A stretch of DNA of 62,928 nt. It comes from Actinomycetota bacterium. GTDB lineage: Bacteria; Actinomycetota; Acidimicrobiia; Acidimicrobiales; Iamiaceae. The stretch covers positions 1 through 62,928 of the forward strand of contig JACPNX010000009.1 of the NCBI GenBank assembly GCA_016185275.1. The letters run 5' to 3'. Numbering within the stretch: position 1 is the stretch's first letter; each line of letters begins with the position of its first letter. The position numbers and the translations under genes were made by a program. The notes beneath the pieces are model-generated. The model saw only the letters and a program-made list of their open reading frames with translations, was not told the DNA's origin and ran no database searches. Of this stretch, positions 8,285 to 17,788 are shown piece by piece.

Positions 8285-11200
8285 ATGCGCCCCCCGCCGG
8301 ACCAGCCGCCCCGCCCGCCCGGTCCCGAACGCCCCCGGCGCATCCATCCGCCGACCGGGCGGGGCCGCGTCCTGCTCATCGTCGCGGCGGTGGTCGTGTT
8401 CTTCCTCGTGACCTCGCTGCGCGGGATCGCGTCCTTCTACACGGAGTACCTCTGGTACGACTCGATCAACCTCACGGGCGTCTGGCGGGGCGTGCTCGGC
8501 GCCAAGATCGCGCTGGCCCTCATCTTCGGCGCTGTCTTCTTCGGTCTCGTCTGGGTGAACCTGGTGCTGGCCGACCGGGTGGCGCCGGCCTTCCGGTTCG
8601 GCGCGGGGGAGGACGGCTTCGTCGAGCGGTACCAGGAGCTGGTCGGCCGGCGGGTCGGCACGCTGCGGGTGGTGGTCAGCCTCGTGCTCGCATTCGCCGC
8701 CGGGTCGGCGGCCTCGGGCCGGTGGAACGACTGGGTGCTTTTCACGAACCGGGTGAGCTTCGGCACCAAGGACGCGACCTACGGCAAGGACATCGGCTTC
8801 TACGTGTTCACCTTGCCATTCGTGAAGTTCGTGGCCGGCTGGTTGTTCTCGACGTTGATCGTCGTGCTCATCGCCAGCGCCGCCGCCCACTACCTCAACG
8901 GCGGCATCCGGGCGCAGGCCGGGTCCCGCACCACCCCGCAGGTGAAGGCCCACCTGTCGGTGCTGCTCGGGGTGCTGTCGCTGATCAGGGCCGGCCAGTA
9001 CTGGATCGACCGTTACGAGCTGGTGTTCTCGCAGCAGGGCTTCGTGGACGGCGCCACGTACACCGACGTGAACGTGCGCCAGAAGTCGCTGTCGTTGCTG
9101 ATGATCATCTCGGTCACCGCCTTCGTGCTGTTCCTCGTCAACATCCGGCGCCGCGGCTGGGTCCTGCCGGTGATCGCGGTCGGGATGTGGGTGCTCGTGC
9201 AGGTCTTGGCCGGGGGAGCGGTGCCCGCCTACGTGCAATGGGCGAAGGTGCGCCCGGACGAGTCGGCCAAGGAGGCGCCCTACATCCGCAACAACGTCGC
9301 CGCCACCAGAGCGGCGCTCGGGCTGACCAAGGTGACGTCGCGGCGGTTCGCGGCCGACGGCAAGCTCACCGGGGCGCAGCTCAATGCCAACGCCGACACG
9401 GTCCAGAACATCCGCATCTGGGACCCGGCGCGGCTGCAGGAGACGTTTCAGAAGCTGCAGGGGCTGCGGGACTTCTACCAGGTGCCCGACGTCGACGTGG
9501 ACCGCTACAAGATCGACGGCCAGCTCCGGCAGGTGATGATCGCCGCTCGCGAGCTGAACCGGAGCGGCATCCCGCAGCAGACGTGGGAGGCCAGCCGCCT
9601 CAGGTTCACCCAGGGATACGGAGCGATCATGGCTCCCTCCAACGCCAAGGGGGCCGACGGTAGCCCGGTGCTCTACATGAGTGACATCCCGGTGTCGAGC
9701 ACCAATGGCGCGCCGAAGGTGGACCAGCCTTCGATCTATATCGGCGAGGCGCAGAGCGGCTACGTGATCGTCGATGCGCGGAGTCAGGAGATCCTCTATC
9801 AGGACAAGGGCGGGCGGACGGTCTACCGGTCGTACAAGGGCCGCGACGGCGTGCGCCTGTCGGGCCTGTTGCGGCGGGCGGCCTTCGCGCTGCGCTTCGG
9901 CGACCCCAACCCGGTGCTGTCCGACAGCATCCGTCCGTCGTCGAAGATCCTGTTGCACCGCGACCTGCAGGATCGCCTGCGGACGGTCGCCCCGTTCCTG
10001 TCGTTCGACGCCGACCCGTACCTCACCGTGGTGGGCGGGCGGCTGCGGTACATCGTCGACGGCTACACGACGACCGACCGGTACCCGAACGCGCAGATCG
10101 CCGACACCTCGGATCTGCCGAGCGGGAGCGGGTTGCGGCGCCGGTTGAACTACGTCCGCAACTCGGTGAAGGCGGTGATCGACGCCTACGACGGCACGGT
10201 CACCCTGTACGTCGTCGATTCGTCCGATCCGCTGATCCGTGCCTACCGCAAGGCGTTCCCCGAGCTGTTCAGCAGTGTGAGCGAGGCACCCGCCGAGCTG
10301 CGAGCCCATTTCCGCTATCCCGAAGACCTCTTCCGGGTGCAGACCGCCATGTGGGGTCGCTACCACGTGACCGATCCGGCCACCTTCTATTCGGGCAACG
10401 ACCAGTGGAACGTGTCCAGCGATCCCGGGGCGCAGACGGTCAACACGGGTGTGGGAGCCGGGTCGGTGGTGTCCACGCCGACCACCGGCAGCCAGAGCTC
10501 GCAGGGGACCGCGTCCGGCAACCGCATCGATCCGACCTACCTGCTCATGAAGGTCCCTGGCGACAAGCAGGAGAGCTTCCTCGCGCTGCGCCCGTTCACC
10601 CCCGCGTCGCGCACGAACGCGACCGGGCTGCTGACGTCGTTCATGGTCGCGAAGTCGGACGGTTCGCTCGAGCAGTTCACGATGCCGCCGAGCAACCTTC
10701 CGAGCGGGCCGACCATCGCGGCCGCGAACATGTCGCAGGACGAGAAGGTCGCGCAGCTCCAGACGTTGCTCGGCCAGACCGGGTCGGAGCTCACCTACGG
10801 CAACGTGTTGCTGATCCCCATCGAGCAGTCGCTGCTGTACATCAGGCCGGTGTACGTCACCGCCGATCAGGACCCGAAGGTGCCGCTCGTGAAGCGGGTG
10901 ATCGTCGCCTTCCAGACGCCCACCGACACCAAGATCGCCGTGGAGCCGACGCTCGACGCCGCTCTGGTCGACATCTTCAAGACGTCGCCGGGCACGCTTG
11001 AAGAGCCCACCGGTGGTTCGACGGGGGGCGGCACTGGCGGCGGGACCGGTTCCGGTGGTGCGACGGGCGGCGGCACGACGGGTCCGACGGCCGCCGAGCG
11101 CGACCGGCTGGTGCGCGAGCTCAACGCTGCGTTCGACCGGGCCGACAAGGCGATCCGCGCCGGCGACACCGAGGGCTGGGCCAGGGCGGTCAAGGAGGCC

Positions 11201-11389
11201 GAGCGGATCAGCCGCCGGCTGACGACTTCGTCGAGCTCTTCGGGTTCTGGCTCGACGTCTGGCTCGACGTCCACGACGACGACGCCGTCGAACAGCGGCG
11301 GCTCGGCCGGCACGAGCAGCACGACCACGACGACCACGACGACCACGACGACCTCGCGCGGCGCGACCACGTCCACGACCACGGCGTAG
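8285..11389 (+). CDS. UPF0182 family membrane protein
   Basis: Protein of 1034 residues with the layout of UPF0182 (PF03699). A Pro-rich N-terminus is followed by about seven membrane helices in the first ~320 residues (for example VLLIVAAVVVFFLV and ALIFGAVFFGLVWVNLVLA). A large extracytoplasmic domain (about 330-890) then ends in a Gly/Ser/Thr-rich tail with long Thr runs. The family is conserved in actinobacteria and cyanobacteria; its biochemical role is not established. The C-terminal helix PTAAERDRLVRELNAAFDRADKAIRAGD resembles the short charged tail seen in many members. Leaderless start at 8285. It is the last gene before the tRNA-fMet attachment site. Confidence 0.93.
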   Translation: MRPPPDQPPRPPGPERPRRIHPPTGRGRVLLIVAAVVVFFLVTSLRGIASFYTEYLWYDSINLTGVWRGVLGAKIALALIFGAVFFGLVWVNLVLADRVAPAFRFGAGEDGFVERYQELVGRRVGTLRVVVSLVLAFAAGSAASGRWNDWVLFTNRVSFGTKDATYGKDIGFYVFTLPFVKFVAGWLFSTLIVVLIASAAAHYLNGGIRAQAGSRTTPQVKAHLSVLLGVLSLIRAGQYWIDRYELVFSQQGFVDGATYTDVNVRQKSLSLLMIISVTAFVLFLVNIRRRGWVLPVIAVGMWVLVQVLAGGAVPAYVQWAKVRPDESAKEAPYIRNNVAATRAALGLTKVTSRRFAADGKLTGAQLNANADTVQNIRIWDPARLQETFQKLQGLRDFYQVPDVDVDRYKIDGQLRQVMIAARELNRSGIPQQTWEASRLRFTQGYGAIMAPSNAKGADGSPVLYMSDIPVSSTNGAPKVDQPSIYIGEAQSGYVIVDARSQEILYQDKGGRTVYRSYKGRDGVRLSGLLRRAAFALRFGDPNPVLSDSIRPSSKILLHRDLQDRLRTVAPFLSFDADPYLTVVGGRLRYIVDGYTTTDRYPNAQIADTSDLPSGSGLRRRLNYVRNSVKAVIDAYDGTVTLYVVDSSDPLIRAYRKAFPELFSSVSEAPAELRAHFRYPEDLFRVQTAMWGRYHVTDPATFYSGNDQWNVSSDPGAQTVNTGVGAGSVVSTPTTGSQSSQGTASGNRIDPTYLLMKVPGDKQESFLALRPFTPASRTNATGLLTSFMVAKSDGSLEQFTMPPSNLPSGPTIAAANMSQDEKVAQLQTLLGQTGSELTYGNVLLIPIEQSLLYIRPVYVTADQDPKVPLVKRVIVAFQTPTDTKIAVEPTLDAALVDIFKTSPGTLEEPTGGSTGGGTGGGTGSGGATGGGTTGPTAAERDRLVRELNAAFDRADKAIRAGDTEGWARAVKEAERISRRLTTSSSSSGSGSTSGSTSTTTTPSNSGGSAGTSSTTTTTTTTTTTSRGATTSTTTA

Positions 11390-11469
11390 CTGTCGGCCGG
11401 TCGGCCGTGCCGGGTCGCGGCCCCGGCCGGGTTGCGCGCCGGCCCGACAGGGTTGCCGGCCCGGCCGGG

Positions 11470-11499
11470 TTGCCGCCTCCGGGGGTGGCCCGGTAGGTT
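11470..11499 (+). promoter_or_regulatory. Probable promoter of tRNA-fMet
   Basis: TTGCCG (11470-11475) and TAGGTT (11494-11499) are separated by 18 bp. The -10 box ends 11 nt before the mature 5' end of the tRNA. Confidence 0.45.
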
Positions 11500-11510
11500 G
11501 CTCGTCACGA

Positions 11511-11587
<77 letters not shown>

Positions 11588-11602
11588 ACGAAGATGCAGG
11601 TC

Positions 11603-11628
11603 AGAGCCGGTGCAGGGGCGCCGGCTCT
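11603..11628 (+). terminator. Hairpin downstream of tRNA-fMet
   Basis: AGAGCCGG and CCGGCTCT form an 8-bp stem around a 10-nt loop shortly after the tRNA. There is no strong T-run, as is common at this GC content. Confidence 0.5.
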
Positions 11629-11752
11629 CTGCTTGTCGGGGTCGACTTCTAGCGCTTCTTCTAACGTCTTCTAACGTCCGAGCGCGCCAATCGCGCGGCT
11701 CCGCGGGCCAAGCCGACGAGCCGCGATGACCGCCATCGGCTACCTTGATGAG

Positions 11753-11995
11753 GTGCCTGGCGGGGAATTACACGGATCAGATTTCGCGCCCACAGTCGTA
11801 TCCTCGACACCTGTGAGCCCTCACACGCAGGTCGAGGTCAACATCCGCGTCCTCTCGGCCTTCGAGGCCGAGACGCAGGTGGTGCTCGCACCTCAGCAGA
11901 CGGAACGTGATGATCGCCCCGTGGTGGCAACTCGCGTCATCCCGACGACGACCAGCTGTATCTCGCCAGGGCTTTCCGTCAGCGTTCCGCGCTGA
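11753..11995 (+). CDS. Small hypothetical protein or gene remnant at island left edge
   Basis: An 80-codon frame from GTG 11753 has a TACCTT box 6 nt upstream, the leaderless spacing seen elsewhere. Codon third positions are GC-rich from about 11813. No domain is recognised. It ends at 11995, one base before the end of the convergent protease gene. Local base composition is less GC-rich than the chromosome around it, as expected for acquired DNA. It could equally be a decayed fragment. Confidence 0.3.
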   Translation: MPGGELHGSDFAPTVVSSTPVSPHTQVEVNIRVLSAFEAETQVVLAPQQTERDDRPVVATRVIPTTTSCISPGLSVSVPR

Positions 11996-13153
11996 TCAAG
12001 CGCTCCGATTCCACCGTCCTCCGCGGAGTCCGACGTCCAGCCCGACGAGCGGGGCCTGCGCGGCGAGCGCCTGCTGGACGGCGACCTGTGCGTGCTGGAG
12101 CAGTGCCTGCTGGACCTGCTGCAACAGCGCCTGCAACTCAGCAGGCAGCTGGTCCGGCTGCAAGCCCGGTGGGAGTTGCAGGTTGAGGTTGAGCGCGACG
12201 TTGAGGTTGGGCGGCATCTGGCGACGCGCGCGCACCTCCAGTTGTCCGACGAACTCGTAGGCCATCTCGGTTGTCTCGACCGTGGCGATGGTGGCGGCCT
12301 CGGTGTAGTGATCGGTCCCCGCTACCGCGAGCCCGGGGTCAAGCGGGTCTCGCAGCTTGAGGTCGACCTCGTAGGCCTCCAACAAGTTCCACATCGCGGT
12401 CTCGACTTCGTCGGGCGCGGTAATCACGCGCAGCCCGATGTCCTGCGCTTCGCCGAGGCCGATCGCGTGGCCGTGTGCGTACACGCGTTCAGCGAGCGTC
12501 TCGACGATGGTCTCCATGACCCGATCGCTCGGTGGGGTCTTCTGCGACGTCAGCATCCGATGCGCTACGTCGCGGATGTGTGACCGGGTGCGGAACACCG
12601 ATCCGAGCCCGACGGCATCCAGTCTCTCGGTGAGCTTTGCCAGACTTGCCGCGAGCGCGTCCTGGTCCGTTAGCCCAACCTGCTCTCGCACGAATCTGAG
12701 GAAGGCCATGACGTCTTCGACGTTGATGGTGTCCTGCAGCGGCGTTCCCTCCGGCTGCCCAGGCGTCGTGACCATGCGCTGAATGTTCAGAATGGGATCG
12801 ATCGGTCCGAGCTCGCCGTGACGTCCGAGGACGATCTCATCGGCGCCCAGCGCAAGGAGTGTCGCGGCACTGTTCGCTCGGAAGGGAATGAGGATCGCCC
12901 ACGACTCGGATGCCTGGCGCAACGCAGAGGCGATGCGCCACGGCACCTCGAGCGCTCCTCCGCGGCTGTAGATGAAGAGGTCGAGCTTCTCGACGTGACC
13001 GACGGAGCGAAGTTGGTCGTAGATCGGTCGGACTGCGTCGTCCCCGATCTGCGCGCCGGTGGGCGCCCTGTCGCCGGTGATGTAGGTGAGGACACGGCTA
13101 CCTCGGTGTTGTTCGAGCGCTTCGATCAGCGCCTTGCGTTCAGCTCGAGGCAT
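11996..13153 (-). CDS. SDH-family Clp-fold serine protease
   Basis: Protein of 385 residues related to the SDH_sah / serine dehydrogenase proteinase family (PF01972), a Clp/crotonase-fold peptidase group that includes SppA and ClpP relatives. Supporting motifs are IYSRGGALEVPWRIASALR (oxyanion region), FRANSAATLLALGADEIVLG with the likely nucleophilic Ser, and GELGPIDP. The N-terminus is soluble with no signal peptide or membrane helix, so it should be cytoplasmic. The C-terminus (last ~90 residues) is Leu/Gln/Pro-rich (LQLPPGLQPDQLPAELQALLQQVQQALL) and may mediate oligomerisation. Members are often found on mobile islands. Its substrate is unknown. Confidence 0.75.
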   Translation of the reverse strand: MPRAERKALIEALEQHRGSRVLTYITGDRAPTGAQIGDDAVRPIYDQLRSVGHVEKLDLFIYSRGGALEVPWRIASALRQASESWAILIPFRANSAATLLALGADEIVLGRHGELGPIDPILNIQRMVTTPGQPEGTPLQDTINVEDVMAFLRFVREQVGLTDQDALAASLAKLTERLDAVGLGSVFRTRSHIRDVAHRMLTSQKTPPSDRVMETIVETLAERVYAHGHAIGLGEAQDIGLRVITAPDEVETAMWNLLEAYEVDLKLRDPLDPGLAVAGTDHYTEAATIATVETTEMAYEFVGQLEVRARRQMPPNLNVALNLNLQLPPGLQPDQLPAELQALLQQVQQALLQHAQVAVQQALAAQAPLVGLDVGLRGGRWNRSA

Positions 13154-13262
13154 GTCACGACCTCAGGTTCTCAGGAGACCCCGGCTACACACCGAGGCTC
13201 GGTGAATCTCACCGATGTAGTTTGCCGCGTTCGGTGCCGGTGCGCACCCGTCGGTTCGAGGG

Positions 13263-13712
13263 CTACATCTCGCCGAGCGAGATGACTGGCGTCGGCCCGC
13301 CGATCCAGTCGGCCGACGGGGCCTTGATGAGGCGAGCGGCGCGGTACGCCCACTCGAGGGGGTACACCGTAAACGCGGCATACCGGCTCTCGCCGAAAGG
13401 CCCAACGACGAGCGCGAGGTCGACGCACTCGGCGTGGATGAGGCGGAGCGGAAGCAGCAGCGACACCGAGCCAGAGTCGAAGTGATACGCCGGCACGGCC
13501 AGATGCGGGTCTGCTTCGATCTGACAAAGGGCGTCGTCGATCCCGCTCCGGAGTGCGTGGTTCCGCAGATGTGGCAGCTTCTGCAGGAGGCGGGGGAAAC
13601 GATCGACGTTGTCGTCGACGATGTGCTCAGGGGGTCGGGTCGGCGACCATCGTGAGCATCTCGACGGCCCGTTCCACCTGGATCGGCGTCGGCTCCGCAC
13701 CTTCCTGCGCAT
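13263..13712 (-). pseudogene. C-terminal remnant of a DUF3825-like protein
   Basis: The last ~100 residues match the end of DUF3825 proteins: LAVPAYHF, SLLLPLRLIHAECVDLALVV, and YPLEWAYRAARLIKAPSADW. Full members are considerably longer. Here the upstream part is absent because the repressor promoter region begins there, and the first ~30 codons of the open frame are Arg-rich and unconvincing. It is probably a 5'-truncated gene trapped between the protease and the cst operon. DUF3825 function is not established. Confidence 0.5.
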
Positions 13713-13833
13713 TCACACAGATAAGCGCACATGCCAGCCGGGCCCTGCGTGTTGGCGTGGCTGGCCGGGTGGCGAGGCCGGGCGGAAGTCGATGGCGCCC
13801 ATATGTACGTCGTGCCGGCGACCTCCAAGGTGT

Positions 13834-13859
13834 ATACCCCCCCGGGTATGGGGTAGAGT
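13834..13859 (+). promoter_or_regulatory. CstR/CsoR-type operator overlapping the repressor promoter
   Basis: ATACCC-CCCC-GGGTAT (13834-13849) is a perfect 6-bp-arm palindrome, with a further GGGGTA at 13850-13855. TAGAGT (13854-13859) is the -10 box, 6 nt before GTG 13866. G/C-tract palindromes of this kind are the known operator class of CsoR/CstR repressors, so autorepression is likely. Confidence 0.7.
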
Positions 13860-13865
13860 GTGATC

Positions 13866-14135
13866 GTGGAACTTCCGGAGGAGACCGTCGCTGACGTAAC
13901 CCGTCGGCTGCGGAGGATCGAAGGCCAGATTCGTGGTCTGCAGCAGATGCTTGCTGAGGGCCGGGACTGTCGTGAGATCGTGACGCAGCTGTCGGCGGCG
14001 AACAAGGCGCTGGAGCAGGCCGGGTTCGTCATCGTGGCCGCCGGTTTGACGTGGTGCCTCGAAGATCCTGAGCGCTCCGCCGCCGAGGGTTACGAGGTGG
14101 CTGACGTCCAGAGGATGTTCACGAAGCTGGCCTGA
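13866..14135 (+). CDS. cstR: CsoR-family repressor, persulfide-sensing CstR type
   Basis: An 89-residue all-helical CsoR/RcnR-family protein. It has the Cys pair of persulfide sensors, Cys35 (GRDCREIV) and Cys64 (GLTWCLED), spaced 29 as in Staphylococcus aureus CstR (31/60). The His that completes the Cu(I) site in copper-sensing CsoR (CHC) is replaced by Gly. It should therefore sense sulfane sulfur rather than copper, which fits the downstream persulfide dioxygenase, rhodanese and sulfite exporter. Released from the operator by persulfide, it would derepress the operon. GTG 13866 is preferred over GTG 13860 because of the TAGAGT box spacing. Confidence 0.82.
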   Translation: MELPEETVADVTRRLRRIEGQIRGLQQMLAEGRDCREIVTQLSAANKALEQAGFVIVAAGLTWCLEDPERSAAEGYEVADVQRMFTKLA

Positions 14136-14226
14136 CCCTCCGGCCTCCGGCCCTACAACCGATTCCGTTGCGCCTCAGGCGCGACCCGCCGAATGGCCCG
14201 TCGCGTCCCGACCCGAAACGAGTGTC

Positions 14227-16389
14227 ATGTCTGTTCTCGATCGTCCTATATCCGGCGCCGCCGATGCCCGGGCCCCACGGGAGGGGCTGCTGGCCCGAAC
14301 GGGCCGATCCGCCGCCCGCAGACCTCGCCGCACGCTGATCGTCTGGGCGCTGGTCGTCCTCGCTGCAGCCCCGCTGGCGGTCACCCTCACGGGGGCGTTG
14401 TCCGGCGCCGGGTGGGAGGCGCAGGGCTCCGACGCCCAAGAGGTGCGCGACGAGCTGCGGCGCGACTTCCCGCAGCTGGGCGCAGAGGCCGCGATCGTGG
14501 CCTACCGCCAGGACGGTCGGATCGCCGATGATCCCTCGGGCCTGCGGATGCTGCTCGCGGCGCTGAAAGGGAGCCCGGGAACGGGCACGATCATCGACCC
14601 GCTGGCGCAACCAGCCGAGGCGGGGCTCATCAGCGACGACGGTCGGGTTGCGTTGGTCCCGGTGTCGCTCGACGCGGCGGATGATGCGGGCCTGCCGGAA
14701 GCGGCGGGTGAGCTGATGTCGACCGTCGACGCCGTCGACTTGCCCGACGGGGCCAAAGCGGACGCCACCGGCGAGTGGGCGGTCTGGCACGACTTCAACA
14801 AGAGCAACGAGGAGGCGTTGCGCAAGGCTGAGCTGCTGTCGGGCCTGCCGACGATCATCCTGCTCTTCGTCGCGTTCGGGTCGGCCATCGCCGCCGGCCT
14901 CCCGCTGCTGCTGGCCCTGTCGGGCATCGCCGTTGGGTTCGCCATGCTGAACCTGGCGACGAGCGTCACGCCGCTGTCGGTGTGGTCCATGAACTTCTCG
15001 ATGATGATCGGCCTGGCTGTCGGGATCGACTACAGCCTGTTCATCGTCTCCCGCTACCGCGAAGAACGCGGCGGCAACGACCCGCTCGACGCCGTCGCCC
15101 GCACCCTCGCGACTGCCGGAAAGGCCGTATTCCTCTCCGCCCTCACCGTTGTGCTCTCGCTCGCGGCGATCTTCCTGGTGCCGGTCATGGTGTTCCGGGC
15201 GATGGCGTTCGGCATGATCCTCTCGGTCGTCGCCACCGCGGCGGCGTCGTTGACGCTGTTGCCGGCGATCCTGGTCGCCCTTGGGGATCGGGTGCTGGTC
15301 ACCCGGGGCAGCAAGGACCCGGACCGTGCCGCGGAGGGACGGTGGGCACGCTGGACGGCAGCAGCCATGCGCCGGCCCGGCGTCGCCCTCGCCGCTGGTC
15401 TCGGCGTGCTGCTCCTGCTTGCGGCGCCGGCGCTGGGGATGCGCCTTGGCATGCCCGCCGCCGGCGTGGTGGACCGGGGCGAGCAGAGCCGTGACGGCTA
15501 CGACGCCGTCGTCGATGCGTTCGGACCGGGGGCACCGGCCCCGCTGTTCGTCACCGTCCCGGCCGATGACGCAGCGCGGGTGGTCAACCTTGCCGAGGCC
15601 GACCCCGGTGTCGTGGCCGCGACGGTCGTCGCCGAGCCGGCCCCGTCGGGTCGGGCCGTGGTGCGCGTGTCGCCGTCGACTGCGGTCGACTCCGAGGACA
15701 CCTCCCAGCTTGTCGGTCGGCTCCGGTCGCAGTTGGACGATGAGGCTCCGGGCGCCCGCCTGGGAGGTCCCGGTAGCCAGAACACTGACCTCACCGCCGC
15801 GCTGACGGGCACCGCGCCGGCGGCCATCGCGTTGATCATGGCAGTCGCGTTCCTGCTGCTGCTGGTGGTGTTTCGCAGCACGCTCATCGCCGTCACGTCG
15901 ATCGTGTTCAACCTCATCGGCGTCGCCGCCAGCTTCGGGTTCGCCACCTTGGTGTTCCAGCACGGCTACGGGGCGTCACTGCTCGGCATCGAGCACCAGG
16001 GCTTCGTCGACGCGTGGGCGCCGCTGTTCTTCTTCGCGCTGCTGTTCGGCCTGTCGATGGACTACCAGCTGTTCCTGCTCGCCGCGATCAAGGAACGCCA
16101 CGACGCCACCGGCGACGCCAGGCTCGCGGTGCGGGAGGGGATCGCCCGCACCGGACGGCCGATCACCAACGCTGCGCTGATCATGATCGTGGTGTTCGTC
16201 GCCTTCGGGGTGACCGGACCGATCCCTCCCACCGAACTCGGCGTCACCCTCGCCCTCGCCGTGCTGCTGGACGCCACGGTCATCCGCATGATGCTCGTCC
16301 CATCCCTGCTCGGGATGCTCGGCGAGCGGGCCTGGCGGCTCCCCGGATGGGTCGATCGTCGCCTCCCGCACGTGTCGTTCGACCACTGA
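14227..16389 (+). CDS. MMPL/RND-family transporter
   Basis: Protein of 720 residues with the two-fold MMPL layout: an N-terminal helix, a first periplasmic domain, five to six helices (about 200-350), a second periplasmic domain and a second helix bundle (about 520-700). Typical motifs are MMIGLAVGIDYSLFIVSRYREE and LLFGLSMDYQLFLLAAIKE, with the membrane Asp residues used in proton coupling. It lies between the CstR-type repressor and the persulfide dioxygenase. MMPL genes are not part of the characterised staphylococcal cst operon, so its substrate (lipid, sulfur compound or drug) is open. The 91-nt leader contains the short palindrome GCGCCTCAGGCGC (14170-14182). Confidence 0.85.
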   Translation: MSVLDRPISGAADARAPREGLLARTGRSAARRPRRTLIVWALVVLAAAPLAVTLTGALSGAGWEAQGSDAQEVRDELRRDFPQLGAEAAIVAYRQDGRIADDPSGLRMLLAALKGSPGTGTIIDPLAQPAEAGLISDDGRVALVPVSLDAADDAGLPEAAGELMSTVDAVDLPDGAKADATGEWAVWHDFNKSNEEALRKAELLSGLPTIILLFVAFGSAIAAGLPLLLALSGIAVGFAMLNLATSVTPLSVWSMNFSMMIGLAVGIDYSLFIVSRYREERGGNDPLDAVARTLATAGKAVFLSALTVVLSLAAIFLVPVMVFRAMAFGMILSVVATAAASLTLLPAILVALGDRVLVTRGSKDPDRAAEGRWARWTAAAMRRPGVALAAGLGVLLLLAAPALGMRLGMPAAGVVDRGEQSRDGYDAVVDAFGPGAPAPLFVTVPADDAARVVNLAEADPGVVAATVVAEPAPSGRAVVRVSPSTAVDSEDTSQLVGRLRSQLDDEAPGARLGGPGSQNTDLTAALTGTAPAAIALIMAVAFLLLLVVFRSTLIAVTSIVFNLIGVAASFGFATLVFQHGYGASLLGIEHQGFVDAWAPLFFFALLFGLSMDYQLFLLAAIKERHDATGDARLAVREGIARTGRPITNAALIMIVVFVAFGVTGPIPPTELGVTLALAVLLDATVIRMMLVPSLLGMLGERAWRLPGWVDRRLPHVSFDH

Positions 16390-16408
16390 TCGATCAAGGA
16401 GAACAGTC

Positions 16409-17788
16409 GTGGAGATCCTCACCATCGAGACCAAGTCGCTCGGTGATCGCAGCTACGTGATCGTCGACGGCACCACCGCCGCGGTCGTCGACCCCCAACG
16501 TGACATCGACCGGGTCCTCGCCGAGTTGGACCAGCGATCCCTCACGCTGGCGGTCGTGCTCGAGACGCACCTGCACAACGACTACGTCACCGGCGGACTC
16601 GATCTCGTTGAGCGCACTGGTGCCGCGTACGTGCTTCCCGCCGATGATCACGTCGAGTTCGATCACACCGGCGCGCGCGACGGCGACGAGTTTCCCGTCG
16701 GGGACACCGTCGTGCTTCGCGCCGTGCACACGCCGGGTCACACCCCACACCACCTGTCCTACGTGGTCGTCGACGACGGTGAGCAGGTCGCGGTGTTCAC
16801 CGGCGGCTCGCTGCTCTACGGGACCGTGGGCCGCACCGACCTCATCGGCGACGATGCCACCGAGGAGCTCACCAGGGCGCAGTACCGCTCCGTTCGTCGA
16901 CTCGCAGGGGAGCTTCCCGGGGCGGCGAGCGTCCACCCGACCCACGGGTTCGGCAGCTTCTGTTCGTCGGCGTCGTCCAGCGGGTCCGACGCCAGCACCA
17001 TCGCCCAGGAGAAGCGCACCAACATCGCGCTCACCACGACCGACGAGGACCGCTTCGTCGAGGAGCTGCTGTCGGGCCTCACCGCCTACCCCCGCTACTA
17101 CGCCCACATGGCACCCCGGAACCGCCAAGGCCCCGACCCCGTCAACCTCACCGCGCCCGAACCGGTCGACCCGGTCGCGCTACGCCGCCGCATCCATGCC
17201 GGCGAGTGGGTCGTCGACCTCCGCGATCGCAAGGCGTTCGCGCAGTCGCACCTGGCCGGCACCGTCAACGTCGAGATCGGAGACAGCTTCGTCACCTACC
17301 TCGGCTGGACCATCCGCTGGGGCACCCCGGTCACCCTCGTCGGCGACACCGCCGACGAGGTCGCCGAAGCCCAACGCCAGCTCGTACGCATCGGCATCGA
17401 CCGCCCCGCCGGCGCCGCCTCCGGCGGGCTCGACACCTGGGCCGCCGGCGGCGACCGTCGCTCCTACCGCAGCGCCACCTTCGCCGAGCTCGCCGATGAG
17501 CTCCCCGCTGGCAAGCTCACCGTCCTCGACGTCCGCCGGACCGACGAATGGGAGGCCGGCCACATCCACGGCGCCATTCACATCCCCCTCGACCAGCTCG
17601 AGGACCGCATGCACGACGTCCCCGCCGACACGCCGGTGTGGGTGCACTGCGCGTCCGGGTTCCGGGCCTCGATCGCTGCGTCACTCGTCGACCGGGCCGG
17701 TCGCGACGTGGTCGCCATCCACGACGACTGGGACCAGACCTCCAAGCACGACAATCTCGCGGTCACCGGAGGCGACAGCGCCACATGA
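16409..17788 (+). CDS. cstB: Persulfide dioxygenase-rhodanese fusion (CstB type)
   Basis: Protein of 459 residues. The N-terminal metallo-beta-lactamase fold has iron ligands H54, H56, D58 (THLHNDY), H in TPGHTPHH, D in GRTD and H in HPTHG. A first rhodanese-like domain lacks the catalytic Cys, and a second has the active loop VHCASGFRAS (Cys near 414). This is the architecture of S. aureus CstB. It oxidises low-molecular-weight persulfide or CoA persulfide to sulfite and transfers sulfane sulfur to give thiosulfate in the cytoplasm. GTG start with AAGGAG 7 nt upstream. Its last 4 bases overlap tauE (ATGA). Confidence 0.9.
   Translation: MEILTIETKSLGDRSYVIVDGTTAAVVDPQRDIDRVLAELDQRSLTLAVVLETHLHNDYVTGGLDLVERTGAAYVLPADDHVEFDHTGARDGDEFPVGDTVVLRAVHTPGHTPHHLSYVVVDDGEQVAVFTGGSLLYGTVGRTDLIGDDATEELTRAQYRSVRRLAGELPGAASVHPTHGFGSFCSSASSSGSDASTIAQEKRTNIALTTTDEDRFVEELLSGLTAYPRYYAHMAPRNRQGPDPVNLTAPEPVDPVALRRRIHAGEWVVDLRDRKAFAQSHLAGTVNVEIGDSFVTYLGWTIRWGTPVTLVGDTADEVAEAQRQLVRIGIDRPAGAASGGLDTWAAGGDRRSYRSATFAELADELPAGKLTVLDVRRTDEWEAGHIHGAIHIPLDQLEDRMHDVPADTPVWVHCASGFRASIAASLVDRAGRDVVAIHDDWDQTSKHDNLAVTGGDSAT

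Noticed and set aside
13860..14135. Copper-sensing CsoR instead of CstR
   Set aside because: The His of the Cu(I) site is Gly, the Cys spacing fits persulfide sensors, and the operon encodes sulfur enzymes; no copper genes lie on the island.
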